From assembly GCA_016794625.1 (NCBI GenBank), contig JAEUGY010000037.1, positions 186,001 to 250,000 on the forward strand: a DNA stretch of 64,000 nt, read 5' to 3'. The DNA is from Opitutaceae bacterium. Its GTDB lineage: Bacteria > Verrucomicrobiota > Verrucomicrobiia > Opitutales > Opitutaceae. Positions 43,389-52,197 of this stretch are shown in pieces. A program made the translations under genes and the position numbers. The notes under the pieces are model-generated. The model saw only the letters and a list, made by a program, of their open reading frames with translations, searched no databases and was not told where the DNA came from. Positions within the stretch are counted from its first letter, which is position 1, and every line of letters begins with the position of its first letter.

Positions 43389-44561
43389 TCAATACTCGTC
43401 GAAGATCCGTTTGATCTCCTTCGGATCCTGCGTCTTGGCCAGGGCCAGCTGCAGAAGCATGCGAGCCTTCTCCGGCATCAGATTGTCCGCGGGAATGATC
43501 CCGGACTCACGCCGCCGGGGCGTGTCTTGGACGCGGCCGCCATGGGTGCGGGCGGTCACTGCGACAATGACCCCCGCGGCCTGGGCCTTCTTGATGGCTT
43601 CGGTCTGTCCGCCGGTCGGGCTGCCGGCTCCGGTGCCATCCACAATGATCCCCTTGACTCCGGCCGTGACCATCGCGTCGAGGATGTAACCGGGCGCCTC
43701 CGTGTAGGCGTAGGCGATCTCCACGTCGGGCAGTTTGGGCGGGAGCGAGTTGATGTTGAACTCGGAGGTGTGGGTGTGGCGGCGCGTCGGTGCGGTGAAG
43801 AAGACCACTTTGTCCGGATCAGCGACTCCCATTACGCCGAGATCGATGCTGCGAAACGTATCCATCCGATAGGCACTCAATTTCGTCACATCGCGGGCCG
43901 AATTGATGTTCTGGTTCATCGCGTGCAGCACCCCCTTGCCCGCCGCCTCCGGAGTGGCGGCGACCCGGACCGCATTGAGCAGGTTGAGGGGACCGTCGCC
44001 GCTGAGGCCGCTCCAGGGCCGCTGCGAGCCCACGTACACCACCGGTTTGGTGATGTTGACCGTCAGGTTCATGAACCATGCGGTCTCGGCCATCGTATTC
44101 GTGCCGTGTGTGACGACGACGCCGTCCACGTTGGGGTCGTTGGCCAGTTCCTGCAGACGTTTCGCCACGGCGTAGAGCCGCTCGTAGGACGTGCCGCCGC
44201 CCGCGGGTGCGTCCGCCGGCGGACGGAAGTCCTCGGTCGTGATGCGGGCGTAGAGGGCCAGGTCGGGCAGGTCCTTGACCCACTTCTCCGGATCCACGCG
44301 GGGGTTGTCCTTGCCTCCATAGTTGGTGATGTTGAGCCGGTCCTTGGCTTGGGAGGCGATGGTGCCGCCCATGGAGAGCAACGTGATCCGGGGCAGCGAA
44401 AGACCCGGAGGAGCGATGGGCGGAATTTCCTGCGCCCGCAGGACGGAAATGGGAGCGAGGCAGGCGAGGGCGCAGCTCGCGGTCAGGGCCCGCAGCGCGA
44501 ACCGTCGGGCCTGGGGCCGGGGCGGAGTGAGGGCGGAACGAAGAGAAGGAGACGTGTGCAT
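43389..44561 (-). CDS. Exported type II asparaginase-like amidohydrolase with HGTN active site
   Basis: A 390-residue member of the bacterial asparaginase/glutaminase (AnsB) family with a signal peptide (ALTASCALACLAPISVLRAQ). Catalytic Thr67 in SMGGTIAS, second Thr154 in VVTHGTNTMAETA and Lys227 in ARDVTKLSA are retained. The HGTD motif of known asparaginases is HGTN here (Asn155), and the Ser-Gln pair that binds the substrate alpha-carboxylate is not recognisable. Asp90 of E. coli AnsB contacts the substrate amino group, so these changes argue for a substrate other than free asparagine or glutamine. The C-terminal LAKTQDPKEIKRIFDEY is AnsB-like. It ends the first transcription unit. Confidence 0.92.
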   Translation of the reverse strand: MHTSPSLRSALTPPRPQARRFALRALTASCALACLAPISVLRAQEIPPIAPPGLSLPRITLLSMGGTIASQAKDRLNITNYGGKDNPRVDPEKWVKDLPDLALYARITTEDFRPPADAPAGGGTSYERLYAVAKRLQELANDPNVDGVVVTHGTNTMAETAWFMNLTVNITKPVVYVGSQRPWSGLSGDGPLNLLNAVRVAATPEAAGKGVLHAMNQNINSARDVTKLSAYRMDTFRSIDLGVMGVADPDKVVFFTAPTRRHTHTSEFNINSLPPKLPDVEIAYAYTEAPGYILDAMVTAGVKGIIVDGTGAGSPTGGQTEAIKKAQAAGVIVAVTARTHGGRVQDTPRRRESGIIPADNLMPEKARMLLQLALAKTQDPKEIKRIFDEY

Positions 44562-44598
44562 GAAAGTGAAGTGATGGAAGTGAGCCGTCGGGACCGCA

Positions 44599-45639
44599 TC
44601 AGTAGCTGTTGAAGATCCGCTGAAGCTCGCGCGGATCCTTGGTCTTGGTCAGGGCGAGCCGCAGAAGAATGCGCGCCTTCTGCGGATTGAGACTGTCGGC
44701 CGTGATGACACCGCGTCCGGCGGTGCGCTCGCTCAAGGGCACCCGTCCCGCGCCCTTGCGGTCGCTTTGCACGACCGCAATGCCCTTGGCGATGGCGGCG
44801 GACGAGCCGGTGGCGAACGGTGGGGCTCCGTCGGCAAGGATGATTCCCTTGACGCCGGCCTCGATCAGGGAGTTCAGCGGCGCGGCGGAAGCCTCCTGGT
44901 AGCCGTAGACGATATCAACCGCGGGAAGTTCGGTCAGGGCGCTGACATCGAATTCACTCTTCGACGTGTGCCGGGTCAGGGGCGTGCGGTAGAATACCAC
45001 CCGGTCGCTGTCCGAGTAGCCGATCGGGCCCACCTCGCGGGAGACAAACGTTTCGACGTGGGTGGTGTGACCCTTGTTGACGAACCGCGCGGAGTGCAGG
45101 GTGTCGTTCAGCAGCACGATCACCCCCTTGCCCACGGCCTCGGGTGTGACGGCGGTGCGGACCGCATTGTAAAGGTTGAATGGACCGTCCCGGCTGATGC
45201 CGGTCCAAGGACGCATCGCACCGACCACCACCACCGGTTTATCGGATTTGACGGTGAGGTGAAGAAAGTAGGCCGTCTCCTCCAGCGTGCCCGTGCCATG
45301 CGTGACCACAGCGCCGGCCACGTCGGCTTTGGCCAGCTCGGCATTGATGCCCTTGACCAGCTTCAACAGCAGGTCGGTTTTCATGCCACCTGATCCGATG
45401 TTGCTGATTTCCGTCACCTGGATGTCGGCGATTGCCTTCAGCTCCGGCAGGTCGCTGAGCAGTTCGTCTGGGGTCACCCGGCCATCGTTGTACTCGGTGA
45501 TCTTGAGACGATGAGCACCCTTGCTCTGGATGGTGCCCCCGGTGGTGAAGAGGGCCACTTTGGGCAGGGCGGCTTGGGCGATGGGGCCCGCGATAAAGGC
45601 GAGCAGGAGCAGGCAGGTGGAGGTGAGACGTGGTTTCAT
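44599..45639 (-). CDS. Exported type II asparaginase-like amidohydrolase with HGTG active site
   Basis: A 346-residue AnsB-family protein with signal peptide (STCLLLLAFIAGPIAQA). Thr36 (TTGGTIQS), Thr116 (VVTHGTGTLEETAYF) and Lys189 (ARFVNKGH) are conserved. The usual Asp after Thr116 is Gly117, and NIGSQ is NIGSG (Ser83 kept, Gln replaced by Gly84). Thus both the amino- and carboxylate-binding residues for an alpha-amino acid substrate are altered. The remaining core (VVVGAMRPWTGISRDGPFN, LNPQKARILLRLAL) is otherwise close to E. coli AnsB. It starts 15 bases after AS7 and precedes the second homologue by 37 bases in the same unit. Confidence 0.92.
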   Translation of the reverse strand: MKPRLTSTCLLLLAFIAGPIAQAALPKVALFTTGGTIQSKGAHRLKITEYNDGRVTPDELLSDLPELKAIADIQVTEISNIGSGGMKTDLLLKLVKGINAELAKADVAGAVVTHGTGTLEETAYFLHLTVKSDKPVVVVGAMRPWTGISRDGPFNLYNAVRTAVTPEAVGKGVIVLLNDTLHSARFVNKGHTTHVETFVSREVGPIGYSDSDRVVFYRTPLTRHTSKSEFDVSALTELPAVDIVYGYQEASAAPLNSLIEAGVKGIILADGAPPFATGSSAAIAKGIAVVQSDRKGAGRVPLSERTAGRGVITADSLNPQKARILLRLALTKTKDPRELQRIFNSY

Positions 45640-45654
45640 GCGGTCGTGGCTGGA

Positions 45655-47283
45655 TTAGTAGGAGAGGGATTCACCCGGCAGCGCGGGCGTGGTGGGAGGA
45701 AGACGACGCACCGGGCCGGCGCTCGCTTCGTATCCGGATGCGAGTTTCAAAAGAAGCGGTTCGCTCCAGGGCCGGCCCAGGATCTCCAGACCGACTGGAT
45801 TGCCGTCCGGGGTGAAGCCCATGGGGACGACGATGGCGGGCAGACCGGTGATCGGGCTGAGCTGGATCGTCTCGGTATAGACCGTGTCCGTCGGCCGGGG
45901 CCCAATCAGCGTGGCGCGGCGCAGCCGGTGCGGATAGACAAGAGCGTCGAGCTGCAGCTTGTCCATCAGCGCGATCACCGCGGCGCGGAGGGCGGCCTTG
46001 CCTTCCAGGGTCGCCCGGTATTCAGGATCGCGATTCAAGTCGACCGGCTTCTCAAGGGCGGCCTTGTCGGCCGGGCGTCCCGGGACTCCCTCATGACCGA
46101 GCAGGAGCTGGCTCGCGTCCTTGAACGGGTAGCCGGGGCCCTGTCGGGCGAGGTAGTGGTTGATGGCGGCGATGCGCTCGTAGCGACTCGGCGAGACATT
46201 GGCGCCCAGGTATTGCCGAAGATCGAAACCCATCGAGACCGGGTTGAAGAGTTTAGCCCCCGCCTTGGGGAGCACGGCCAGCGCCTGTTTGGTCAACTCC
46301 AGGACCTCCGGTTCCGAGGGGGTGTAGTCGTAGGCCTCCTTGAGCACGCCCAGACGGGCGCCGCGCAGACCCTGGGGATCGAGAAAACTCACATAAGGCT
46401 GGGTCGGCATCTGGCCAAGACTCTGCGCTGTCCACATGTCGAAGGCGTCAAACCCGGCGATGGCGTCGAGGGTCACGGCCAGGTCGTACATCGAGCGCGC
46501 CATGGGTCCGCCCCGCTCACCCGTCAGGTAGCTCCACATCTGACCGTCCCGCGAGATCAGGCCTGAAGTGGAGGCGAGGCCGTAGAGATTGCCGTCACTG
46601 GTCGGTGTGCGGATGGAAAAGCCCGTCTCGCTGCCCAGCCCGACGGTGCCGAAGACGGCGGCGAGGGCGGCCGATGTGCCGGAGCTCGACCATCCGGGTG
46701 TGCGTTTGAGATCGTAGGGATTGAGTGTGTTGCCGCCGAGCGTGGAGGCGGCGACGAACGGAGGCTGCGCGTACCAGTCGGATTGATTCACCTTGGCCAG
46801 CATGATGGCGCCGGCCTCCTTCAGTTTTTTCACAATGAAGGCATCCTTGGTCGGCTTGACACCCTTGAGGGGCAGGTAGCCACCGGTGGTGGGCATGTCG
46901 ACCGTGTCGAACACGTCCTTGACCACCACGGTGATGCCGTGCAGAGGGCCGCGCACCTTGCCGGCCTTGCGTTCCGCGTCGAGAGCGCGGGCTTCGGCCA
47001 AGGCGTTGGGATTGAGAAACAGGACCGCCTTGAGTGAAGGTCCCTTGGCGTCGTAAGCGGCGATGCGGGCGAGGTAGAGTTCGGTCAGACGCTCGCTCGT
47101 CAACGCACCGGAGGCCATGGCCGCCTGCAGGTCGGCAATGGTGGCGGTGCTCAGGTTGAGAGTGGCGGCGGAGGCCGGGACGGCGCAGGCGAGGGCGAGG
47201 CTGCCGCGAAGCAGCCAGCGCCGGAGGCCCGCGCGCAGCGCGCTGGCGGGACGTTCGAGGTTGGACGAGGATCGGTGGGTCAT
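45655..47283 (-). CDS. AS7: Sec-exported amidase-signature family hydrolase with variant nucleophile loop
   Basis: A 542-residue AS enzyme with a signal peptide (LLRGSLALACAVPASAA). The triad positions are Lys122 (VVVKDVFDT), cis-Ser199 (GWSSSGTS) and Ser223. The canonical DTGGSIR loop reads ETGFSIR, with Asp to Glu and Gly to Phe changes beside the nucleophile. With AS5 and AS6 it forms a subgroup having NQSDWY after the AK(V/L) strand. It ends in TPALPGESLSY, a C-terminal motif repeated in several paralogues. It starts two bases after the AS6 stop codon. The altered loop could change substrate size or abolish activity; both remain possible. Confidence 0.92.
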   Translation of the reverse strand: MTHRSSSNLERPASALRAGLRRWLLRGSLALACAVPASAATLNLSTATIADLQAAMASGALTSERLTELYLARIAAYDAKGPSLKAVLFLNPNALAEARALDAERKAGKVRGPLHGITVVVKDVFDTVDMPTTGGYLPLKGVKPTKDAFIVKKLKEAGAIMLAKVNQSDWYAQPPFVAASTLGGNTLNPYDLKRTPGWSSSGTSAALAAVFGTVGLGSETGFSIRTPTSDGNLYGLASTSGLISRDGQMWSYLTGERGGPMARSMYDLAVTLDAIAGFDAFDMWTAQSLGQMPTQPYVSFLDPQGLRGARLGVLKEAYDYTPSEPEVLELTKQALAVLPKAGAKLFNPVSMGFDLRQYLGANVSPSRYERIAAINHYLARQGPGYPFKDASQLLLGHEGVPGRPADKAALEKPVDLNRDPEYRATLEGKAALRAAVIALMDKLQLDALVYPHRLRRATLIGPRPTDTVYTETIQLSPITGLPAIVVPMGFTPDGNPVGLEILGRPWSEPLLLKLASGYEASAGPVRRLPPTTPALPGESLSY

Positions 47284-47285
47284 GG

Positions 47286-48905
47286 TCAGTAGGTGAAGGA
47301 TTCCCCCGGGAGGGCAGGAGTGGAGACGGGCGGGCGCCGGTGCCGGGTGGTGCTCTCGTATCCAGCGCCCACCGTCAGGAGCGTGGGCTCGCTCCACGGT
47401 TTGCCGAGGAACTGCAGCCCAAACGGCATGCCGTCGCCGGGAAAGAAACCGCCGGGCACGATGAGGGTAGGAAGTCCCGTGTAGGAGCTGAGACTGTTGC
47501 GAGTCTCCGCCCGGCCCCCGCCGCCTTCGGCGGGAATCGTGTCGATGACCGCCGTGCGAAAGGGCAGCACGAGTGCGTCGAGCTGGTGCTTTTCGATCAG
47601 CGCCACGAGGGCGGCGCGCAACATGTCCTGCTGCCGTTAGGCGGCGATGAGTGGCGCGTGGCGGTCGAGCCGGCCGATTTTGGCTGTCTCGATGATGCCC
47701 GGTTTGACGAGGGCTCCTCCCTTGGCAATCATCTCCTCGACCGTGCGGATCGGCGCGGTCGGAGGGAGGGCGGAGAGATACTTGTTGATCGCGTCGGCCC
47801 GTTCGAATGACGCGGCGGCAGCGTCGCTTTGCACCTGCACGAGGTCCAGGTGCGTCAGCACCGGATCGACGACGACGGCTCCGGCCTTGCGCAGATCGGC
47901 GACCGCCTGATTGAACAAAGCGGTGCCTTCGGCGTGCAGGGCGCCGGGGCGCACCATCTCCCGCAGCACGCCGAGCCTGGCCCCACGCAGACCATCCGGG
48001 CGGACAAAACTGACATAAGGTGCGTCAGGCAGCCGGCCGACACAGGCTTCCGTGGCGAGGTCGGCGGCGTCGTAACCGGCGATGACATCGAGCACCGCCG
48101 CTGCATCCAGCACACTGCGCACCATGGGCCCGCCGTTTTCCTGGCGCGGTGAGCTCCACATCATGCCCGTGCGGGAGACGAGGCCGTGGGTCGCGGAGAG
48201 TCCGACCAAATTGCTGTTGGCGCTCGGAATGGTGATGGAGCCGCCGGTGTCGCTGCCCAATCCAAGAGTGCCGAACCATGCCGCCACGGCTGCACCGGTG
48301 CCGGAGCTGGAGTGGCCGGTGCTCTTTTTGGCATTGTAGGGGCTCAGCACCTGGCCCTTCAGCGTGCTCGCTCCCGCCGGGGCGACACCGTACCAGTCGG
48401 ATTGGTTGAGTTTGGCGAGAATGATGATGCCCGCGGCGCGCAAACGGGCGATGACAAACGAGTCGCGCGAGGGCTGGGAGGTCGCCATCGGCAGGAAGCC
48501 GCCGGTGGTTGGCAGGTCCGCTGTATCGTAGACATCCTTGACCACGGCGACCAGACCATGGAGCGGGCTGCGCGCGCGCCCCGCTTTGCGCTCGGCGTCC
48601 AAGGCGCGAGCCTCCTCCAGGGCGCGGGGATTGAGTGTGATGACCGTGTTGAGACGCGGTCCGGACTGATCGTAGGCGGCGATGCGTGCCAGGTAAAGAC
48701 TCACCAGCCGCTCGGAGGTGAGGGCGCCGCGCTCCAGTACCGTGCGCAGCTCCGCGGTGGTGGCGGTCGCCAGATCGAACGTGGCCGCGCGGGCCGGGGG
48801 GAATGCGGCCGACAGGACGAGCGCCAGGGTGAGAACGCGTGGACGCAGCGCGTGCGTCCAGCGGGGCGAGGGGCGCGGGGTGTCAGCGATCGGACAGGGT
48901 GACAT
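47286..48905 (-). pseudogene. AS6: amidase-signature gene interrupted by one in-frame TAA
   Basis: Full-length homology spans 540 codons but codon 423 is TAA (47637-47639). The reading frame is unchanged on both sides. The paralogue AS5 has Tyr at the equivalent position (AIYRQQEV versus A-A-stop-R-Q-Q-D-M), so a single TAC/TAT to TAA change explains it. The upstream 422-residue part carries the signal peptide, Lys123 (VVKDVYDT), cis-Ser199 (GHSSSGTG) and Ser223 (GSDTGGSIT). It would lack the last 116 residues, including LPTLIVPGGFFPG and the TPALPGESFTY tail. ATG at 48905 overlaps the AS5 end by 23 bases. Sequencing error, recent inactivation or stop readthrough are alternatives. Confidence 0.88.
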
Positions 48906-50520
48906 GGGAAGGGAGGGAGAGGGTTTCACCGGCCAGCGCGGGGGTCGAAGCAGGGGCCTTGCGGTGCCGGGTGGCAGCCTCGTAGCCGCTGCCCAGTTTG
49001 ATCAGCGTGGGTTCCGCAAACGGACGGGCTAGCAGCTGCAGACCGAAGGGCATGCCGTCGCTCGGCCAGTAGCCGCCTGGCACAATCAGAGTCGGCAGCC
49101 CGGTGGAGGAAGCGAGGTGGTTGCGCACCTCGGGATTCTGCCAGGTGTTGCGCGGCATGGCGTCGATGCGCCACGGCGTCAGCGTGCGGAACGGCAGCAC
49201 GAGGGCGTCGAGTTGATAGGTGTCCATCAGGGCCAGCAGCGCCGTCTTGATTACTTCCTGCTGGCGATAGATGGCGGCGAGCCGACGGTTGCGCTCAAGG
49301 CGGGTGAGTTTGGCCGTCTCGATGATGACCGGTTTCACCTTGTCGCCACCGATGGCGATCATCTCCGCGACGGAACGGATCGGCGCGGACGCAGGCAAGC
49401 CCGCGAGGTAGGCGTCGATGGCGGTCGCTCGTTCCACCTCGGCGGCATCCGCGTCGACTTGCAGGCTGATCAGGTCCAGACCCGTGAGCACGGGATCCAC
49501 CACGATGGCGCCGGCTTTGCGCAGATCGGACACCGCGCGCTGGAAGAGCGCTACGCCTTCCGCGTGATCCGGGCCGGAGCGGACCATCTCTCGCAGCACA
49601 CCGATTCGCGCGCCGACGAGGCCGTCCGACCGAACGAACGACACATACGATGCGGCGGGCATGCGGCCCACGGCCGCTTCGGTGGCGAGATCCGCGGCGT
49701 CGTAGCCGGCAATGACATCGAGCAAGGTGGCCACGTCGTGCACGCTGCGGGCCATCGGCCCGGCGTTCTCCTGCCGTGGGGAACTCCACATCATCCCTGT
49801 GCGCGAAACGAGTCCGTGCGTGGCGGAGAGGCCCACCAGCGCGTTCAACGTGCTTGGATTGATGACCGAACCCGTCGTGTCCGAACCCAGGCCGAGGGTG
49901 CCGAACCAGGCGGCCATGGCGGCACCGGTGCCGGTGCTTGATCCCCCGCCGTATTTGAGTGGATTGTACGGACTGATGACCCGGGGGCGCAGGGTGCCGC
50001 CTCCATTTTGCCCGACGCCGTACCAGTCGGACTGGTTGAGTTTGGCGAGGATGATGCCGCCCGCCTGCCGGATTCGATCGATGATAAATGCGTCGCGATT
50101 GGGCTGGGATGCCGCCATGGGTGCGAATCCACCCGAGGTCGGCAGGTCACGGGTGTTGAAGACGTCCTTCACCATGACCGCAATCCCGTGCAGGGGACCT
50201 CGGACCCGGCCGGAACGTCGTTCGCTGTCGAGTTGCCGGGCCTCCTCACGGGCCCGGGGATTGAGGGTGATGATGGTGTTGAGCTTCGGCCCCTGCTGAT
50301 CGTAGGCGGCGATCCGTGCGAGATAGAGCTCGACCAGCCGCTCGCTCGTGAGCGTCCCGGCGGCCATCGCCCGCTGCAGATCGGCCACGGTGGCCGTGGC
50401 GAGCTCGAGTTCGGCGGCGCGGACCGCCGGCGACGACGTGAGGGCCGTGACCGCGCCCACCGCAAGGATCAACCAAAGGCGGGTGCAGGTTCGACCCGTC
50501 GGAGCGAAGTGTGGGAGCAT
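48883..50520 (-). CDS. AS5: Sec-exported amidase-signature family hydrolase
   Basis: About 545 residues with a signal peptide (RLWLILAVGAVTALTSSPAV). Triad Lys118 (AVMVKDVFNT), cis-Ser194 (GGGSSTGTG) and Ser218 in GSDTTGSVINPS, where the usual GG before the nucleophile is TG. NQSDWYG places it in the AS5-AS7 subgroup. It is the closest relative of the interrupted AS6 and shows what AS6 should encode. A GTG two codons upstream of the ATG is an alternative start. The C-terminus continues 11 residues beyond the TPALAGETLS motif and overlaps the AS6 start. Confidence 0.93.
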   Translation of the reverse strand: MLPHFAPTGRTCTRLWLILAVGAVTALTSSPAVRAAELELATATVADLQRAMAAGTLTSERLVELYLARIAAYDQQGPKLNTIITLNPRAREEARQLDSERRSGRVRGPLHGIAVMVKDVFNTRDLPTSGGFAPMAASQPNRDAFIIDRIRQAGGIILAKLNQSDWYGVGQNGGGTLRPRVISPYNPLKYGGGSSTGTGAAMAAWFGTLGLGSDTTGSVINPSTLNALVGLSATHGLVSRTGMMWSSPRQENAGPMARSVHDVATLLDVIAGYDAADLATEAAVGRMPAASYVSFVRSDGLVGARIGVLREMVRSGPDHAEGVALFQRAVSDLRKAGAIVVDPVLTGLDLISLQVDADAAEVERATAIDAYLAGLPASAPIRSVAEMIAIGGDKVKPVIIETAKLTRLERNRRLAAIYRQQEVIKTALLALMDTYQLDALVLPFRTLTPWRIDAMPRNTWQNPEVRNHLASSTGLPTLIVPGGYWPSDGMPFGLQLLARPFAEPTLIKLGSGYEAATRHRKAPASTPALAGETLSLPSHVTLSDR

Positions 50521-50538
50521 CGACACAGAAGGAGGGGG

Positions 50539-52185
50539 TCAATTGCCGATCCGGTCGGTGACCAGCGCCGGCGTGTGTTTGGGGAGAGCGCGGGCTCGGG
50601 TGGCTTGTTCGAAGTCGTAGCCGTAGCCCAGCAGCTTGGGTTCGCTCCACGCGGGTCCGAAGAAACTGAGCGTGACGGGAAGTCCTTCCGGGGTGAAACC
50701 CGCTGGCACAATCAGGTCCGGATAGCCGGTCTGGTTGGCAAAATTCGTCGGCGAGTCACCTCCGCCGGCGGGTGGGGTGGAAGGGGTGATCAGCTGGGCG
50801 GGACGGGGCGAGGTGGGATAGACGATGGCGTCCAGCCGGTGTTTGGCGAAGAGGGCGTCGATGCCCGCCTTGGTGGACGCAAGGGCCTGGTTCTTGACGG
50901 CGAGATAGACCGGATCGGTGAGATCCAGTGCGATTGAGGCGGTGTAGGTGAGCGCGAACGCCTTCTGTGGACTGCGGTAGCCGGTCTTGGGGTCGTTGGA
51001 CCGGGCCACCACTTCGTCAAAGGATTTTGGATATCCGGGCCGAGTGGTCTTCAGGTACTGGGTGAGCTGGGCCTTGAATTCGGAACTGACCAGCTGGTTG
51101 TAGATGGGCTGACGTGAGGCCAGCAGGTGTTCCGGGTACTTGATGGGGTCGACGATGACGGCGCCGAGAGACTTCAAGGTCGCGATCGCTTTCTCGATCA
51201 CGGCATCCGTGCCGGCGTCGCGGCCGAGAAAGTCGCGGGCGATGCCGATGCGCGCGCCCTTGAGGGATCCGGTTTTGAGAAAGACTGTGTAGTCGGATTT
51301 GAGATGCGCGCCGCTGGCGCGGGTGGCCTCGTCCGCCGTGTCGACGCCGGTCATCGCGCCCAGCATCACGGCGATGTCGTAAACGCTCCGTCCCATCGGG
51401 CCGGCGGTGTCGAAGCTGAGACCGAGCGGGATGATGCCGTCGCGCGAAAGCAGACCGCAGGTGGGCTTGAGGCCGACGATGCCGTTGGCCGCGGAAGGAC
51501 CGCGGACCGAACCGCCGGTGTCGGTGCCGACGCCCAGCTGGGCGAAGCCGGCGGCAATGGCCGCGCCGGTTCCACCCGAAGAACCGGCCGGCCCGCGGGT
51601 GAGGTCATGCGGATTCCGGGTCTGTCCTCCGGCGGAACTGAAGCCATTGGGCACGGCACCCTTTTTCAGGACCTCGGGATCCTTCGCACCGCTGACGCTC
51701 CCGCCCGAGCCCGCCCATTCGGAGAGGTTGACCTTGGCAAGAATCACGGCGCCGGCGTTGCGCAGCTTGGTCGTGATGAATGCGTCATCCGGGGGCAACG
51801 ATCCTTCCAGTAGTTGGGAGCCCCCGGTGGTGGGCAGATCCACCGTGTCGATGTTGTCCTTCAGCACCACCGGCACTCCGTGGAGCGGGCCGCGGATCTT
51901 TCCTGACTTGCGCTCCGCGTCGAGGGCGCGGGCCTGCTCCACCGCCTTGGGGTTGAGTGTGATGACCGCATTGATCGTCGGCCCTTGTTTGTCGTAGGCC
52001 GCAACCCGGGCGAGGTAGGCCTGCGTGAGCGTCTCGCTCGTGAGGGTGCCGGCTTTGAAGGCGGCATTGATCTCGGCCACGGTCGCCGAGGTCAGGTCGA
52101 GCGGTGCGGCGTGGGCAAGGGAGGCCGCGGCGAAGAGCGCGGCGAGGCTGAGTCCGGAGAGGCGGTGGGGGAGGAGGGATCGCAT
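50539..52185 (-). CDS. AS4: Sec-exported amidase-signature family hydrolase
   Basis: A 548-residue enzyme with a signal peptide (LSLAALFAAASLAHA). Canonical triad: Lys109 (VPVVLKDNIDT), cis-Ser202 (AGSSGGTG), Ser226 (GTDTGGSVRGPS). Compared with AS10 it carries an insertion of about 20 residues between the Lys and cis-Ser motifs (around VSGAKDPEVLKKGAVPNGF). Otherwise it shares LTSETLTQ, HGVPVVLKDN, AVILAKVNLSE and RNPHDL with AS10. It starts 12 bases after the AS3 stop. Probably periplasmic or surface-exposed. The paralogue most likely to be the sister copy of AS10. Confidence 0.94.
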   Translation of the reverse strand: MRSLLPHRLSGLSLAALFAAASLAHAAPLDLTSATVAEINAAFKAGTLTSETLTQAYLARVAAYDKQGPTINAVITLNPKAVEQARALDAERKSGKIRGPLHGVPVVLKDNIDTVDLPTTGGSQLLEGSLPPDDAFITTKLRNAGAVILAKVNLSEWAGSGGSVSGAKDPEVLKKGAVPNGFSSAGGQTRNPHDLTRGPAGSSGGTGAAIAAGFAQLGVGTDTGGSVRGPSAANGIVGLKPTCGLLSRDGIIPLGLSFDTAGPMGRSVYDIAVMLGAMTGVDTADEATRASGAHLKSDYTVFLKTGSLKGARIGIARDFLGRDAGTDAVIEKAIATLKSLGAVIVDPIKYPEHLLASRQPIYNQLVSSEFKAQLTQYLKTTRPGYPKSFDEVVARSNDPKTGYRSPQKAFALTYTASIALDLTDPVYLAVKNQALASTKAGIDALFAKHRLDAIVYPTSPRPAQLITPSTPPAGGGDSPTNFANQTGYPDLIVPAGFTPEGLPVTLSFFGPAWSEPKLLGYGYDFEQATRARALPKHTPALVTDRIGN

Positions 52186-52197
52186 GGGAACAGTCAG

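Noticed and set aside
47286..48905. Frameshift as the cause of the broken AS6 gene
   Set aside because: The two parts are in the same reading frame and separated only by one TAA codon, so a substitution explains it fully.
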